Below are positions 29,439 through 38,997 of a DNA stretch of 40,575 bases, piece after piece (positions within the stretch are counted from its first letter, which is position 1; the number at the start of each line of letters is the position of its first letter). The DNA lies in the IMG/VR virus record IMGVR_UViG_3300036852_000358, positions 1 through 40,575 of that record. One strand, written 5' to 3'. Made by a program: the position numbers and the translations under genes. A model generated the notes under the pieces. It saw only the letters and a program-made list of their open reading frames with translations. It had not been told where the DNA came from and ran no database searches. The DNA comes from a virus.

Positions 29439-32366
29439 TCAGGCTGCGTTGGTGACGCTGTTCTTGATTGCACTGATCGACCGAGACCCGGTCGCTAGCT
29501 GCCCCGGGCTCGGTCCCGACGAGCCGCCCAACTGTGCAGAGCCGCCCTTGCTCGAGCGCTCTGCCTTGGCGTCTTTGATCGCGCGCGCGAGCGGCCAAGA
29601 GAAGGCCCTGCCCGCGGTGCCGTCGCCGCCAAAGAGAATGTCCATCCGGAGCTTGCGCTGCGTGCTCATGCTCCCGGGGTTGTTTGCCACTTGTCGGACG
29701 AGTTCGAGCCGGAGCTTCTGGTAGATGTCCGGGTGCACGGCTTCCAAGGTGCGGAGCTGGGTGGGGGACGCCTTGCCATCGCGCACGTCTTCCAGCACCG
29801 AGGCGGGGTTGAGGGCAGAGTTGTATTTGAGCGCGAAGTCCCGGGCCGTTGCCCGAGAGAGCGGGATGCCGTTGGGGCGCACCATCGACGCGCTCATTTG
29901 AGAGGGCAGGTTTTCGTGCAGGTACTGCGCGGCCGCCTGAAGCCGTGCCGAGACCTGCCCGTAGACCTCCGGGGCCACCTTACTCATGGGCCCGAGGTGT
30001 TGAGCCACCGCGCGGTGCAATAGGAGCGGGTTCTTCATCACGTTGTCGAGCGTCTTGCGTCGTGCCTCGAACGCCGTCTGAACCGTCGGGTAGTCGCCTT
30101 GAAAGCGGGCCATGGCCGTTTGAGTGAGCGGCTTGGCAACGGCGCCGACCGCGCCGGCACTGGACTCGACGGCCCGGAGCGCCTTGGACGCGTTGCCGAG
30201 CACGGCGCCCCTGGCAGCAGACCCTATCGTGGCCTCCCCCGTGCGCCCGAGGGTGTCGAGGAGCCTCGACATGCGCAGCAGCTTGGTCCCGGTGGCGACG
30301 ACGGCGCCCAGGCCAAAGGAGTGGGCTGCCGCGCCCGCTGCAGCCCCGAGGAGGTTGCTCAGCAGCTCGCTCTTGCTCGCGTCGGCGGCGTCTCGGGCGG
30401 CCTGGTTGGCGCGTTCCTCACGGAGGGCCCCGGCTTGTTCCTTGTCGAACTTCGCCGATTCACGAGCCACGCCTTCGCGCTCGGCCACTCGCGTCTTTGC
30501 CCCCCGGACGTCGTCCGAGAGCCTCAGCTGTTCCCGCACCGAGTCGACCGCGCTTTGCATGCGCTCGATCTGTTCTTTGGGCGCGGTGCCGTACTCGCGG
30601 TGGGTTTGGATCAGCTGTTCAGCGCCCTGGAGCTGCTTTTCGATCTGCTCCGGCATCACCCCGCGCCCGATGTCATCCGCGGACAGGTGCTTGCGGATCT
30701 TGGACGGATCGAACCGCACCGAGCCGTCCTGCATTTCGCGCCCGAATTGGCCCTCCACCTCCCGGGCTCCGGCTCTCCAGTTGTCCTCTACCGCACGCGA
30801 GACGCTCTTTTGGTAGTCGCCGGCCTGGCCCCAGAGGTCCGTCCGCTCGCGGTCGAGGCGGAGCGAGGAGCGGTGCTCGGCGACCCGCGCCTGGAGCTCC
30901 TCGGCACCTTCCACGCCTTGCCGGGCGAGCTTGCGGAGGGTGTCCTCGTGGCGACCCAGGTCGCGTTCGAGTCTGCCGGCAGCTTCGTGCCAGTCCATGG
31001 CCTCGGTGGCCTCGTCGAGCTCCTTCGAGCCCTGGGTGAGGGTCTTGCGGAGTTTGCCGATGGGCCCTTTCAGCTCGGGGGAGGCCGAGAAGTTGCCGCC
31101 CACTTCAGGTGCCGCACCCTTGAGCGGGATCTCCCCTTCGAATGTGACCTTGCCCGTCTTGCCGTCGACGTACTGGCCGTAGACGGTGTCGCGCCCGAGT
31201 TCCTGGGCAGCTTGCAGGCGGTGCCGGCCGTCGCGCAACACGAGCTCCCCGTCGCCGTCGTCGACGATGGTGATGCCCTTCTTGCCGTCGTTGGACGTGA
31301 CCCGGCCCGTCTTGCTGAAGGTGGGGTCTTCCTTCAGCCGGCGCACGCGTTCGAGATCGCTCGCGTCCTCGATGGGCAGGGCTTTGAGGTCCTCGAGTGT
31401 CCTGCCTTCGAGCGTGAGCGGGGCAGCGGGCGCGGCCTTGCCCCGGGGCGCAATCTCGTTGCGGAGATCGAGCGCGGCCTGGCTCTGAGAGGCGGCCCAG
31501 TCCCTCTGCTCGGCATTGGTCTTGGCCATCAGGCTCTTGACCTTGCCGCGCTTGACGCCTTCGCCACTGGTCTCGGCCACGTCGCTCGCGAGCTGGTCGA
31601 GGGCCTTGCTCGTCCGATCGCTCGCTTGGTCGATGATCTGCTGATGGGCGTTGGCGAGGAACACGTCCCGGTCGGGCCCGACGGCAATGCCGTCCGCTAC
31701 GTCTGCAGAGGCCTCGAGAGCCCGGCGCTCGGCGCCTGCGAGGACTCCTTCACCGGTCTCTGCCGCGGCGCTGGCAAGGCGGTTGCGCAGCCCCGAGGCA
31801 CCCGCGCGGATGAGCCCGGGGATTGCCCTGCCGACGAGCTCCCCGCCCACCCCATACATGAGGATGTTCCCGACGCTCACGGGGCGGTTCTCTTGCCGGG
31901 CTTGCTCGACTTCTGCCGAGCCGCCACCGGTGAGGCCCTCGGCCGCGGCCACGCCTCCGCGCGCCAGAAGCCCTGCACCTTCCGCGCCGATGCCGGCCGC
32001 GCCCAGGACTCCGCCCGTGGCGAGGGCAGGGGCGGCCGCGCCCACGGCTTGGGCGAGGAAGTTCGTGACCGGCGACTCTTGCTGGAGCTGCGTGGATCTG
32101 CCCGCGATGTCCTCGGGGGCACCGAAGCCAGGCACCGCGCCGAAGGTCGCCGTCCGAACCGCCGTCTCTGCCGCGCCGAGCGCTTGCTGACCCGTGCTGC
32201 CGTACTGCGCGTATTGGGCCCGCTCTTCCAGGCGCTTCTGCACCTGGTCATCACCGGCGACGCTCCAGCCCTGATCTCGCGAGACCGTCGGGACGTCCTC
32301 GGGGGCCACCTGGTAGAGGTGACCTTCCTTGGACTGCATGACGACTTTGCCGTCGACTTCAGCCAC
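29439..32366 (-). CDS. Large internal virion (ejection) protein with ParB-like insert
   Basis: 975 residues from GTG 32366. After about 75 residues comes a long Ala/Gly-rich region (LAQAVGAAAPALATGGVLGA), typical of membrane-interacting ejection proteins. Residues about 310-410 hold LVLRDGRHRLQAAQELGRD, the DGRHRL pattern of ParB/sulfiredoxin-like domains. Coiled coils follow (VREQLRLSDDVRGAKTRVAE), then a conserved-looking C-terminus. It probably enters the cell with the DNA. The ParB-like domain could bind or cut nucleic acid. That is inference. Confidence 0.65.
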   Translation of the reverse strand: MAEVDGKVVMQSKEGHLYQVAPEDVPTVSRDQGWSVAGDDQVQKRLEERAQYAQYGSTGQQALGAAETAVRTATFGAVPGFGAPEDIAGRSTQLQQESPVTNFLAQAVGAAAPALATGGVLGAAGIGAEGAGLLARGGVAAAEGLTGGGSAEVEQARQENRPVSVGNILMYGVGGELVGRAIPGLIRAGASGLRNRLASAAAETGEGVLAGAERRALEASADVADGIAVGPDRDVFLANAHQQIIDQASDRTSKALDQLASDVAETSGEGVKRGKVKSLMAKTNAEQRDWAASQSQAALDLRNEIAPRGKAAPAAPLTLEGRTLEDLKALPIEDASDLERVRRLKEDPTFSKTGRVTSNDGKKGITIVDDGDGELVLRDGRHRLQAAQELGRDTVYGQYVDGKTGKVTFEGEIPLKGAAPEVGGNFSASPELKGPIGKLRKTLTQGSKELDEATEAMDWHEAAGRLERDLGRHEDTLRKLARQGVEGAEELQARVAEHRSSLRLDRERTDLWGQAGDYQKSVSRAVEDNWRAGAREVEGQFGREMQDGSVRFDPSKIRKHLSADDIGRGVMPEQIEKQLQGAEQLIQTHREYGTAPKEQIERMQSAVDSVREQLRLSDDVRGAKTRVAEREGVARESAKFDKEQAGALREERANQAARDAADASKSELLSNLLGAAAGAAAHSFGLGAVVATGTKLLRMSRLLDTLGRTGEATIGSAARGAVLGNASKALRAVESSAGAVGAVAKPLTQTAMARFQGDYPTVQTAFEARRKTLDNVMKNPLLLHRAVAQHLGPMSKVAPEVYGQVSARLQAAAQYLHENLPSQMSASMVRPNGIPLSRATARDFALKYNSALNPASVLEDVRDGKASPTQLRTLEAVHPDIYQKLRLELVRQVANNPGSMSTQRKLRMDILFGGDGTAGRAFSWPLARAIKDAKAERSSKGGSAQLGGSSGPSPGQLATGSRSISAIKNSVTNAA

Positions 32367-32381
32367 TGGACACCTCGGCCA

Positions 32382-34337
32382 TCAGAAGGGCGAGAAGCGT
32401 GCCGCGGCAGGCAAGCGCTCTCTCTCCTGTTGTTGCTTGGCGATCTCGGGTTGGGCGAGCAGTTCTTGGCGCGCGGCCTTGCGCTGCTCGATCTCGCGAA
32501 GTTGTTGCTGGTCCGCTTCGGGGATCGGAGCCTCGGGCGCGGGTGCCGCCGCCGGTCCGTTCTGCTTTTCGAAGGGCGCCGTGGGCGGGTTCGGCACTCC
32601 GCCATAGCTCGCCGAGTCGTCGAGCAGGATGCCGAGCATGTCTTGGCCCGCGCCGGGGAATTGCTGGGAGAGCGCCGTCCGCAGACCGTTGTTGTTGACC
32701 TCCCGGAGTCGGTCGAGCGCGCCGATGAACGTATCGGTGGTCGAGCCCATCTCACGGATCGCGCTCTCGCGGTCGCTCTCGGTGATGACCCCGCCGTAAC
32801 TCTTGGCGCGTTGGGTCACGTAGGAGTTCATGAGCGCGCCCACCTGGTCCGCGGTCATGCCCGGTTGGTAGCCGAGGCGGGCGAGTGTGGGAATGAGCGC
32901 CTGGGGGATGTTGAGCACGGCTTTGCCCGGCAAATTGCCGCGCGCCGCGGCGACGGATTGCAGGAAAGCGATATCGGCCTGGATCTGCTTGGTGGCAGTC
33001 GCGGCCTGGGCAATCGTCGGCGAGTTCTCCCCGGATTGCACCTTGCCGTTCAGGCCCTTGGTGAATTGCTCGGGGGTGTACCCGAGAGCCCGGATGCGCG
33101 CCTCGATGGGGTTGCGCGCGCCGCCGGCAACAGGCTTCGGTGGCTCGAGCGTGATGCTTTCGCTGCTCTTGCCCATCACCACGGCTTGCGCCTTGGTCCA
33201 GTCCTCGAGGGCACTGGCGCGCATGCCGGTCGCCGTCGCGGTGAGCTCGCGCTGCGCCTCTACCGTGCGGGCAAACTTCGCTTTGGCCTCGGCCATGTTG
33301 GCGAGCTCGTCTTTGATGCGCGAGCCACCAGCCAAGAGCGCCGCGTTCTTGTCGCCGAGCTGCTCTTCGAGCGACGAGATGAGGTTGCTCTTGTTGTAGC
33401 GCTGGGTGCTCTGCCAGTCGGTCACGATCTGCTGAAGCATCGGCAATGTGCTGCTCTTGTAGCGGCCTCCGCTGAAGCCTTCCGCGAAGCCTCCCGCGAT
33501 GCTGCCCAGGATCGATGTGGCCACGAACCAGTCCGGGAAATCGGGATGGTCGGCAACCGGGGCCTGCTTGACCTGAGCGAGCTTGGCTGCGGCGTCGTCC
33601 CGGGCTTTGGTGAGCGCCCCCATCTGCCCGAGGGCTCGTTGCTGGGCACGGTAGGCGTCGAAATAGTCTTGGTTGGCGAGCCCGGCCTGGGTCTGGTTGT
33701 TCAGCGCCTTGGCCTCGGTGCCTTGATCGATCGCGTCACCCTTGAGCTTGAGCGCGAGATCACTGCCTCCGCGGATGTTGGCCGCGCTCTCGGCGTCCGG
33801 GCCCTCGCTCTTGACCTCGGCCTTGCCCGCGATGAGCTGGGGCGCGTGCTGCTGGACGGCGGCGAGGGCCGCACCGAGCGGGGGAGCAGCTCCAGGGGCA
33901 GCGGTGGCTCCCACCTTCGGCAGGCTATTCGGATCCACCCCGTGATCGGCCAAGGCCTGGGCTGCCGGGCTCTGACCCGTTGGGGGCAGCCCGGGGGCGC
34001 CCTGGAGCGCTCGCTGTTCCGCAGGCGAGGCCTGGAGCGGCGCCTTCTCCGCGTCGGTGAGCGGGGCGCCTGAGGGCAACGGCGGTGCCGCTGGAACATC
34101 CGGGCTCGGGGTAGACGGCGGCAGCGGCGGGGAAGCGGCTCCGGTCAGGGCGGGTTGGGGGACGGCGACGGGAGCGGCCTTCGGCTGGGCGTTGTACCGG
34201 GCGCCCCATTGCCGGGCTTCCGCCTCGATGGAGCCATCGGGATCGGGCACGCTCGTCCGGGTGCCGTCGTCGTGCACCACGTCGCCCCAGGGTTGACCTG
34301 GCTCCCAACGCTCGAAGCCGATGGGAACGGCGGTCAC
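32382..34337 (-). CDS. Internal virion protein (Pro/Ala-rich)
   Basis: 651 residues from GTG 34337 (GTGA overlap). The first 170 residues are Pro/Ala/Ser-rich and disordered, with a WEPGQPWGDVVHDDGTRT start. A Gly/Ala hydrophobic segment (VATSILGSIAGGFAEGFSGG) and long helices follow, ending in a glutamine-rich charged tail (LREIEQRKAARQELLAQPEI). Composition and position match short-tailed phage ejection proteins. No enzyme motif is clear. Confidence 0.6.
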   Translation of the reverse strand: MTAVPIGFERWEPGQPWGDVVHDDGTRTSVPDPDGSIEAEARQWGARYNAQPKAAPVAVPQPALTGAASPPLPPSTPSPDVPAAPPLPSGAPLTDAEKAPLQASPAEQRALQGAPGLPPTGQSPAAQALADHGVDPNSLPKVGATAAPGAAPPLGAALAAVQQHAPQLIAGKAEVKSEGPDAESAANIRGGSDLALKLKGDAIDQGTEAKALNNQTQAGLANQDYFDAYRAQQRALGQMGALTKARDDAAAKLAQVKQAPVADHPDFPDWFVATSILGSIAGGFAEGFSGGRYKSSTLPMLQQIVTDWQSTQRYNKSNLISSLEEQLGDKNAALLAGGSRIKDELANMAEAKAKFARTVEAQRELTATATGMRASALEDWTKAQAVVMGKSSESITLEPPKPVAGGARNPIEARIRALGYTPEQFTKGLNGKVQSGENSPTIAQAATATKQIQADIAFLQSVAAARGNLPGKAVLNIPQALIPTLARLGYQPGMTADQVGALMNSYVTQRAKSYGGVITESDRESAIREMGSTTDTFIGALDRLREVNNNGLRTALSQQFPGAGQDMLGILLDDSASYGGVPNPPTAPFEKQNGPAAAPAPEAPIPEADQQQLREIEQRKAARQELLAQPEIAKQQQERERLPAAARFSPF

Positions 34338-35425
34338 GCGAGTGGCTTCCAGCCGAGGCTACCGGCGGCACCCAAGGCCTTCTCACCCGCACCGAGGAAG
34401 CCCATGACGTAGTCCATCACGCCTTTCTTGTTGGCCTCGGCCGCAGCCTTGATTTGGCCCGCGACCTGCTGGTCGATGTGATGGCTCTGGGCAATCTGAT
34501 CGAAGATGTCCATCTGCGTTTTGATGTCGAGAGAGGCGTAGTTGAACCCGAGCTGGTTGATGTCGTTGATCATCCCGCCGAGCAACTGTTGTCCCTGAAG
34601 GTCGGCGTTGATCTGCATGCCGGTGTCGGCGATGACCCGATCGATGGCTTGCAATCCGATCTGCGCGGTGTCGGTAGCGAGGCCCGCCTCTTGCCCGAAG
34701 GCCCCCGTCGCGGTCTGACCGATGGTGTTGGCGATACCTCCCGAGGTCTGCGCCTGCTGAATACGGGCCTGGAACATCTGCAGCTCTTCGTTGCGCGCCT
34801 GCTCCGCCGCTTGCCCGGCAATGGCAGGGGTCTGGTCGACGACCATGCCCCGGGCCGCGGCGACCGCTCCCGCTCCGCCCCGAGCGTTGGCTGCCAGGGT
34901 ATTGCCCATGGCCAGACCTCGCTCCTGGTAGCGCTGTTGCAAGGCCTGCTGCTCGACGGGATCGATCTTCAGGTTCATCGACTGCTCGAGCACCCGGCGC
35001 TGATCGGCTAGGGCTTGGTCTCGGGCGGCGCGAGCCTGGTCTGTTTGCGAGGTGTCGACCGTCGGAAGGGTCTGGCCCTGGACTTGCCCTGGCGTCTGGT
35101 TGGCGCGCGCCTTGTCGTACGCTCCGGTAGGGTCGAGCCGCGGGTCTAAAGCGGGCGCGTTGTTCGCGTAGTTCGTCCCGGCTGCCGCGAGCGATTGTCC
35201 CGCTGCCCACTGGTCGTACGCGCTCTGCTGCCCCGAGGGGATGACCCACGATTGCGTGCCCCGGTTCCACGCCCACCCGGGCCAACCGTCAGGCTTTGGC
35301 GTATCGGCCATGGCTTGGTCGTTGGCCGCGTTTGCGGTGGCGGCTTGCTGGGCGTCGTTGTACGGGTTGCTCGTCGCCTGACCCGTCGCCGGGTTGATTT
35401 CGTTTCCTGCTCTGTCAACGGCCAT
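34334..35425 (-). CDS. Internal virion protein (Ala/Gln-rich)
   Basis: 363 residues from ATG 35425, overlapping the upstream stop (TGATG); the longer open frame above it is not used. The start (MAVDRAGNEINPATGQATSN) is polar, then Ala/Gln-rich helices (VEQQALQQRYQERGLAMGNT) and a Gly-rich C-terminus (MGFLGAGEKALGAAGSLGW). One of three consecutive ejection-type proteins. Function inferred from composition and order. Confidence 0.6.
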   Translation of the reverse strand: MAVDRAGNEINPATGQATSNPYNDAQQAATANAANDQAMADTPKPDGWPGWAWNRGTQSWVIPSGQQSAYDQWAAGQSLAAAGTNYANNAPALDPRLDPTGAYDKARANQTPGQVQGQTLPTVDTSQTDQARAARDQALADQRRVLEQSMNLKIDPVEQQALQQRYQERGLAMGNTLAANARGGAGAVAAARGMVVDQTPAIAGQAAEQARNEELQMFQARIQQAQTSGGIANTIGQTATGAFGQEAGLATDTAQIGLQAIDRVIADTGMQINADLQGQQLLGGMINDINQLGFNYASLDIKTQMDIFDQIAQSHHIDQQVAGQIKAAAEANKKGVMDYVMGFLGAGEKALGAAGSLGWKPLA

Positions 35426-38406
35426 CAGTGCGTATCCCTTGCTGGCAAGCGCGCCATGCCGGGCGCCGTCGTGGTCTCTAAGGTGATCTCGTTGATGCGA
35501 ATGCCCTCGGTGCCGGACCCGCCGGTGACGTTGAACCGCAAGCCAAAGCGCGAGCACTCCCGGAGCGGCGGGGCCTTTTCGAGATTGACGGCCGCATTGG
35601 CCACGTAGTTGTTCGCCGTGGTGAGCGTGAAGGTCTCGATCGTCGTGTAGTTCAGGCCCGAATCGAAGGTGATATCGAGCGTGGCTGTGCAGTCGGCGAT
35701 CTTGGTGCCGACGACGCCGACTTTGACGATCTCGCCCCAACTCATGCCCGTGCCGAAATCGAAGTCGAACGTCTCGAAGCTCTGGTTCGGCATCGCCCCC
35801 GTCCCGGGGGTGGCGTGCTGCTGGAAGACCGCTCCCGCGCTGTCCACGTAGCAGAGCCGCCCCTGGTACTCGGCCAGGGCCTTGGCGTAGACGTCGTCGA
35901 TGAACCACGCCTTGCGCCGGAGGTCATAGACCAGGACCTCGCCTGCGTTCGCTGCCGCGTTCTCCACCGCGAAGGCCACGGCGTTCTGCTTGCGGAGGTA
36001 ACAGCTCGCCAAGACCACGGGGTAGGTCACGAGCTCGTCCCGGATCGCTTGCCCCACGGTCCAGTCGACTTCCCCGCGCTCGCCGAGAAAGCACAGTTGC
36101 TCGTCGTCTCGTTGGAAAAAGATCCCAGCATCGGTCTCACACAGGCTCTTCCAGCCGTCGACGCCGTTGATGCCACCTTCGCGCGAGAGAAAGCCCGAGA
36201 AGGTGAATTCCCCCTGGCCCGAATGGTCAGGGCCTGTCCCGGTCCAGAGCGAGATGGTCCGGCGGGTGAAGGCGACGAGCTGGCCCCCGATCGAGGCCAC
36301 GGCCAGGATCGCCTCATCGGTCGAGCCCTGGTACTGCGGCAGATCCGCATCGGAGAAGTGGGTGGCTTCCGCCGGGAACTTCAGCTTGCTCTGCAGCCAC
36401 TGGTTCGTGCGCGGGAGTCCGCCGATGGCTAGGCGCTCGTTCGTCGCCCAGAGGTAGGAGGCGGGAGGCGGGGCCTGGTGCGGGATCGGGGTCTGGCCCT
36501 GGGTGTAGATCGTCCCTTGGGTCTCGCCGAGCGTGCGCAGAGCCGCGTCGGAAGTGGTGAGCGTAAACGAGATGGCCGCGCCCCAGTTGCTCGAGCTCGA
36601 CGGGCAAGGGATGTGCGTTTCGCGGTACAGGTTCTCGCCTGCGGTCTTGTCCGCGAGAGCCGCCGTGCGACAGATCACGATCCGGTAGGTCGAGCCGTCC
36701 CAGAAGCCAGAATTGCGAAAGCTATGCAGGCCCCCGATGGTCCCGGTGATGGTGTCGTCCGCGGCACCGGTGGTGATCGAGTAGACGATCGACGGCGGGC
36801 CCCGGTGCACGTTGCCGCGCGCATCGACCATCTCGGGGAAGACCTGAATGAAGTAAGCGGCCGAGCTCGTGATCGCCCCGGGCGCCGTGTTACTCGAGGC
36901 GAGGGAGTAGACGATCGGCTTTTCCCCCCAGCTGATCTCGAACGGGAACCGCCCGTCGAAGATCAGAGGCAATGAGCCGGCGATGTGCAACAGGCCTCCC
37001 TGTACGGCGGCTTGCCGGCGCTCGGCCACGCCGTAACTCCACTCGGCGACGGCCGCGGTGCACTCGAGGTCGTTGTTCTGCCGCAGGCTGGTCGAGTAGA
37101 AATACCCCGAGACGCTATCGCGGGTGAGGCTGCCGATTCTGCCCGGGAATTCGAACGCGGTATCGAAGTCCCGGAACCAGACGGGGTAGCTCTGGACGTC
37201 TTGCACGCCCATGCCACTCACGCCGAAGGCAAAGCTTTGGGTTCCTTGCGAAAACCCGGCAAAAACGAGGTTGATCGGCGCGATACTCGTGCAGAGCATC
37301 TCGGTCGCCAGTTGCAGATCGCTCCAAGTGGCGGTGTCGACTTGGGTCCCGACGAACACGGCCTTGCGCGGGGTAGTGCTGGTGATGTTGCCGGCCACGG
37401 TCACGCCTCCACCGCTGTCGACGAACACCGTGATGGCCCCCGTCGTGGCGGTTGCGCTCAGCGTGGTGGGCCCGGCGATATCGGTCCCGGCGGTGAGAGA
37501 GATCGTCTTGTACTTGAGCAGCGAGTCGGCGTTGTCGAGGTAGCCGATGAGGATCACGTTGGCCGTGCTGTCCGCGGCCACGGTCAGGTAATTGGGCACG
37601 GTCGCGTTGATCGTGCGGGTCATCTGCTGGACGTTGCTATCGTTGAAGTGCTTGACGAGGATATCGCCCGCCAAGCAGTACACGACCACGTAGCCACCCG
37701 TCGCGCCCGCGACCGCGCACGCGGCGAACACGGTCTTATCGGTGGTGAGCGAGAGCAGCGCGGTCGAAAAGGCCTGGTCCGTCGAGGCCGTAAACGAGCA
37801 GGCCTGAATCAACAGACCCGTCCCCGCGTCGAGCCCGAAGACGTAGAACTTGTGCCCCACCGTGACCAGCGCCACCGCTGCGCCGGTCAACGGGAGGTGC
37901 TCGAACACGAGCGTCGCATCGTCTCGGGTGCGAAAGACGAGCGCGTACACCAGACCCACGGTCGCGCTGGTCACCGAGTAGGCGTGCACGGCGATGCCGT
38001 TGTAGACGGCGACGGTCGAGGTCTTGACGCCGCCGCTCTGGTCGGGAGGCGAGCCGATCTCCCGGAGCCGGGTGCCGCTCGGCAGATGCGTCGAGGTCTC
38101 CTTCCAGCCCTTCACCTCGCCCACGTACTCGAAGAGCGTGATGCGGTTGGCGGTGCCGGCACCACTCAGGTGCCCGAGCGCAAACAGGCGATCGTCATAG
38201 GAGAGCAAGTCATGGGCAACGAGCGTGCTCGAGCCTGCTGCATACACGCCTGTCGCCAACGCCGTGAACCCGGGCCTGACCCCGAGCTCGTTGTCCCGCC
38301 TCAGGCGGAGGTTGACGACCCGCCGCAAGAGTCCTTCTGTAGGCAGAAGCTTTCTCGCGGCCTGCTGGTTCGTCCCGCCGTCGAGGCGAAAGCGCGTGAG
38401 GGCCAT
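35425..38406 (-). CDS. Tail hub/nozzle-like beta-propeller protein
   Basis: 993 residues from ATG 38406, behind AGGGGA; the TTG at 38445 is less likely and would overlap the operator. The start (MALTRFRLDGGTNQQAAR) and VVNLRLRRDNELGVRPGFTA match large phage tail proteins with a beta-propeller, such as T7-type nozzle or stabilisation proteins. The middle contains repeating Thr/Val beta segments (ATVPNYLTVAADSTANVILI). It is in the right place for the tail of a short-tailed phage. The promoter candidate upstream contains the shared palindrome. Confidence 0.6.
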   Translation of the reverse strand: MALTRFRLDGGTNQQAARKLLPTEGLLRRVVNLRLRRDNELGVRPGFTALATGVYAAGSSTLVAHDLLSYDDRLFALGHLSGAGTANRITLFEYVGEVKGWKETSTHLPSGTRLREIGSPPDQSGGVKTSTVAVYNGIAVHAYSVTSATVGLVYALVFRTRDDATLVFEHLPLTGAAVALVTVGHKFYVFGLDAGTGLLIQACSFTASTDQAFSTALLSLTTDKTVFAACAVAGATGGYVVVYCLAGDILVKHFNDSNVQQMTRTINATVPNYLTVAADSTANVILIGYLDNADSLLKYKTISLTAGTDIAGPTTLSATATTGAITVFVDSGGGVTVAGNITSTTPRKAVFVGTQVDTATWSDLQLATEMLCTSIAPINLVFAGFSQGTQSFAFGVSGMGVQDVQSYPVWFRDFDTAFEFPGRIGSLTRDSVSGYFYSTSLRQNNDLECTAAVAEWSYGVAERRQAAVQGGLLHIAGSLPLIFDGRFPFEISWGEKPIVYSLASSNTAPGAITSSAAYFIQVFPEMVDARGNVHRGPPSIVYSITTGAADDTITGTIGGLHSFRNSGFWDGSTYRIVICRTAALADKTAGENLYRETHIPCPSSSSNWGAAISFTLTTSDAALRTLGETQGTIYTQGQTPIPHQAPPPASYLWATNERLAIGGLPRTNQWLQSKLKFPAEATHFSDADLPQYQGSTDEAILAVASIGGQLVAFTRRTISLWTGTGPDHSGQGEFTFSGFLSREGGINGVDGWKSLCETDAGIFFQRDDEQLCFLGERGEVDWTVGQAIRDELVTYPVVLASCYLRKQNAVAFAVENAAANAGEVLVYDLRRKAWFIDDVYAKALAEYQGRLCYVDSAGAVFQQHATPGTGAMPNQSFETFDFDFGTGMSWGEIVKVGVVGTKIADCTATLDITFDSGLNYTTIETFTLTTANNYVANAAVNLEKAPPLRECSRFGLRFNVTGGSGTEGIRINEITLETTTAPGMARLPARDTH

Positions 38407-38438
38407 TCGGTCCCCTAGCCTATTCTCCCGCGCGCCCC

Positions 38439-38456
38439 GGGTCAAATATGACCCAG
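38439..38456. promoter_or_regulatory. Palindromic operator between divergent tail and moron genes
   Basis: GGGTCA-AATA-TGACCC (38439-38454) with the extended octamer TGACCCAG (38449-38456). The site lies between genes starting at 38406 (minus) and 38512 (plus). In the minus direction TTGACC reads as a -35, with TAGGCT 17 bases later and an AGGGG site before the tail gene. This is the best-formed promoter candidate of the three operator sites. Confidence 0.6.
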
Positions 38457-38511
38457 CCCCGGGACTCGCTTGCGCGTCAAGAGCGCCGATCAGATGCCGT
38501 TCACTAGGGGC

Positions 38512-38997
38512 ATGAGAGCGATGCTCCTGGGCCTGCTGCTCGCCGCGTGCGCGACCGAGACCGAGACCGCGCCGGTCACCGACACTGCCTCACATGTGTT
38601 CGTGGTGGAGGGCGAGCTCGCCGACGCCGCGAGCCAGGCCGTGGAGCTCTGGACGAGCGCGAGCGGGGGAGAATTCGCGCCCGTCCTCGTCGCGGGGCAG
38701 GCCCCGGGCATCCAGATCCGCTTGGTCGATGCCGTCGACGACTGCGGTGCGACTGGCGAGCTTTTCGGGTGCTGGAAGGGCCACGACCAGGTCATCGAGA
38801 TCGCGCGCACGCTGGCCCCCGAGCTCCGGGCCTCGACCATTGCTCACGAGATCGGTCACCACCTCGGTCTCGAGCACGCCCAAGGGGGCGACGTGCTGAT
38901 GGACCCGCACCGTTCCAGGTTTCACCGCTTGGCCCCGTGTGTCAGCCGCGAAGACGTCGAGGCCGCTGGCTTCGAAGGGATCGGGGCGTGCCTGTGA
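38512..38997 (+). CDS. Lipoprotein zinc metalloprotease (metzincin-type), moron
   Basis: 161 residues if ATG 38512 is used; ATG 38494 and 38521 are alternatives. MRAMLLGLLLAAC is a lipoprotein signal with Cys13. Residues 112-122 read HEIGHHLGLEH, the HExxHxxGxxH zinc site of metzincins, followed by a Met-turn (VLMDP, Met130). A Cys pair is at 78 and 87. It stands on the opposite strand to the late genes, between fibre and tail genes. Lysogenic conversion or self-protection are possible roles. The substrate is unknown. Confidence 0.75.
   Translation: MRAMLLGLLLAACATETETAPVTDTASHVFVVEGELADAASQAVELWTSASGGEFAPVLVAGQAPGIQIRLVDAVDDCGATGELFGCWKGHDQVIEIARTLAPELRASTIAHEIGHHLGLEHAQGGDVLMDPHRSRFHRLAPCVSREDVEAAGFEGIGACL

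Noticed and set aside
30099-34073. Very long plus-strand open frame (about 1,300 codons) opposite the ejection proteins
   Set aside because: It is antisense to three well-supported virion genes, starts inside one of them, has Arg/Gly/Ala shadow composition and no ribosome site. High G+C removes stops from the opposite strand.
36985-38418. Long plus-strand open frame opposite the tail hub gene
   Set aside because: Shadow composition (Arg/Gly/His/Glu), no domain, and it crosses the operator and promoter region of the divergent gene.
38406-38445. Longer tail hub start at TTG 38445
   Set aside because: The ATG at 38406 has an AGGGGA site, and the longer form would place the palindromic operator at the start codon.
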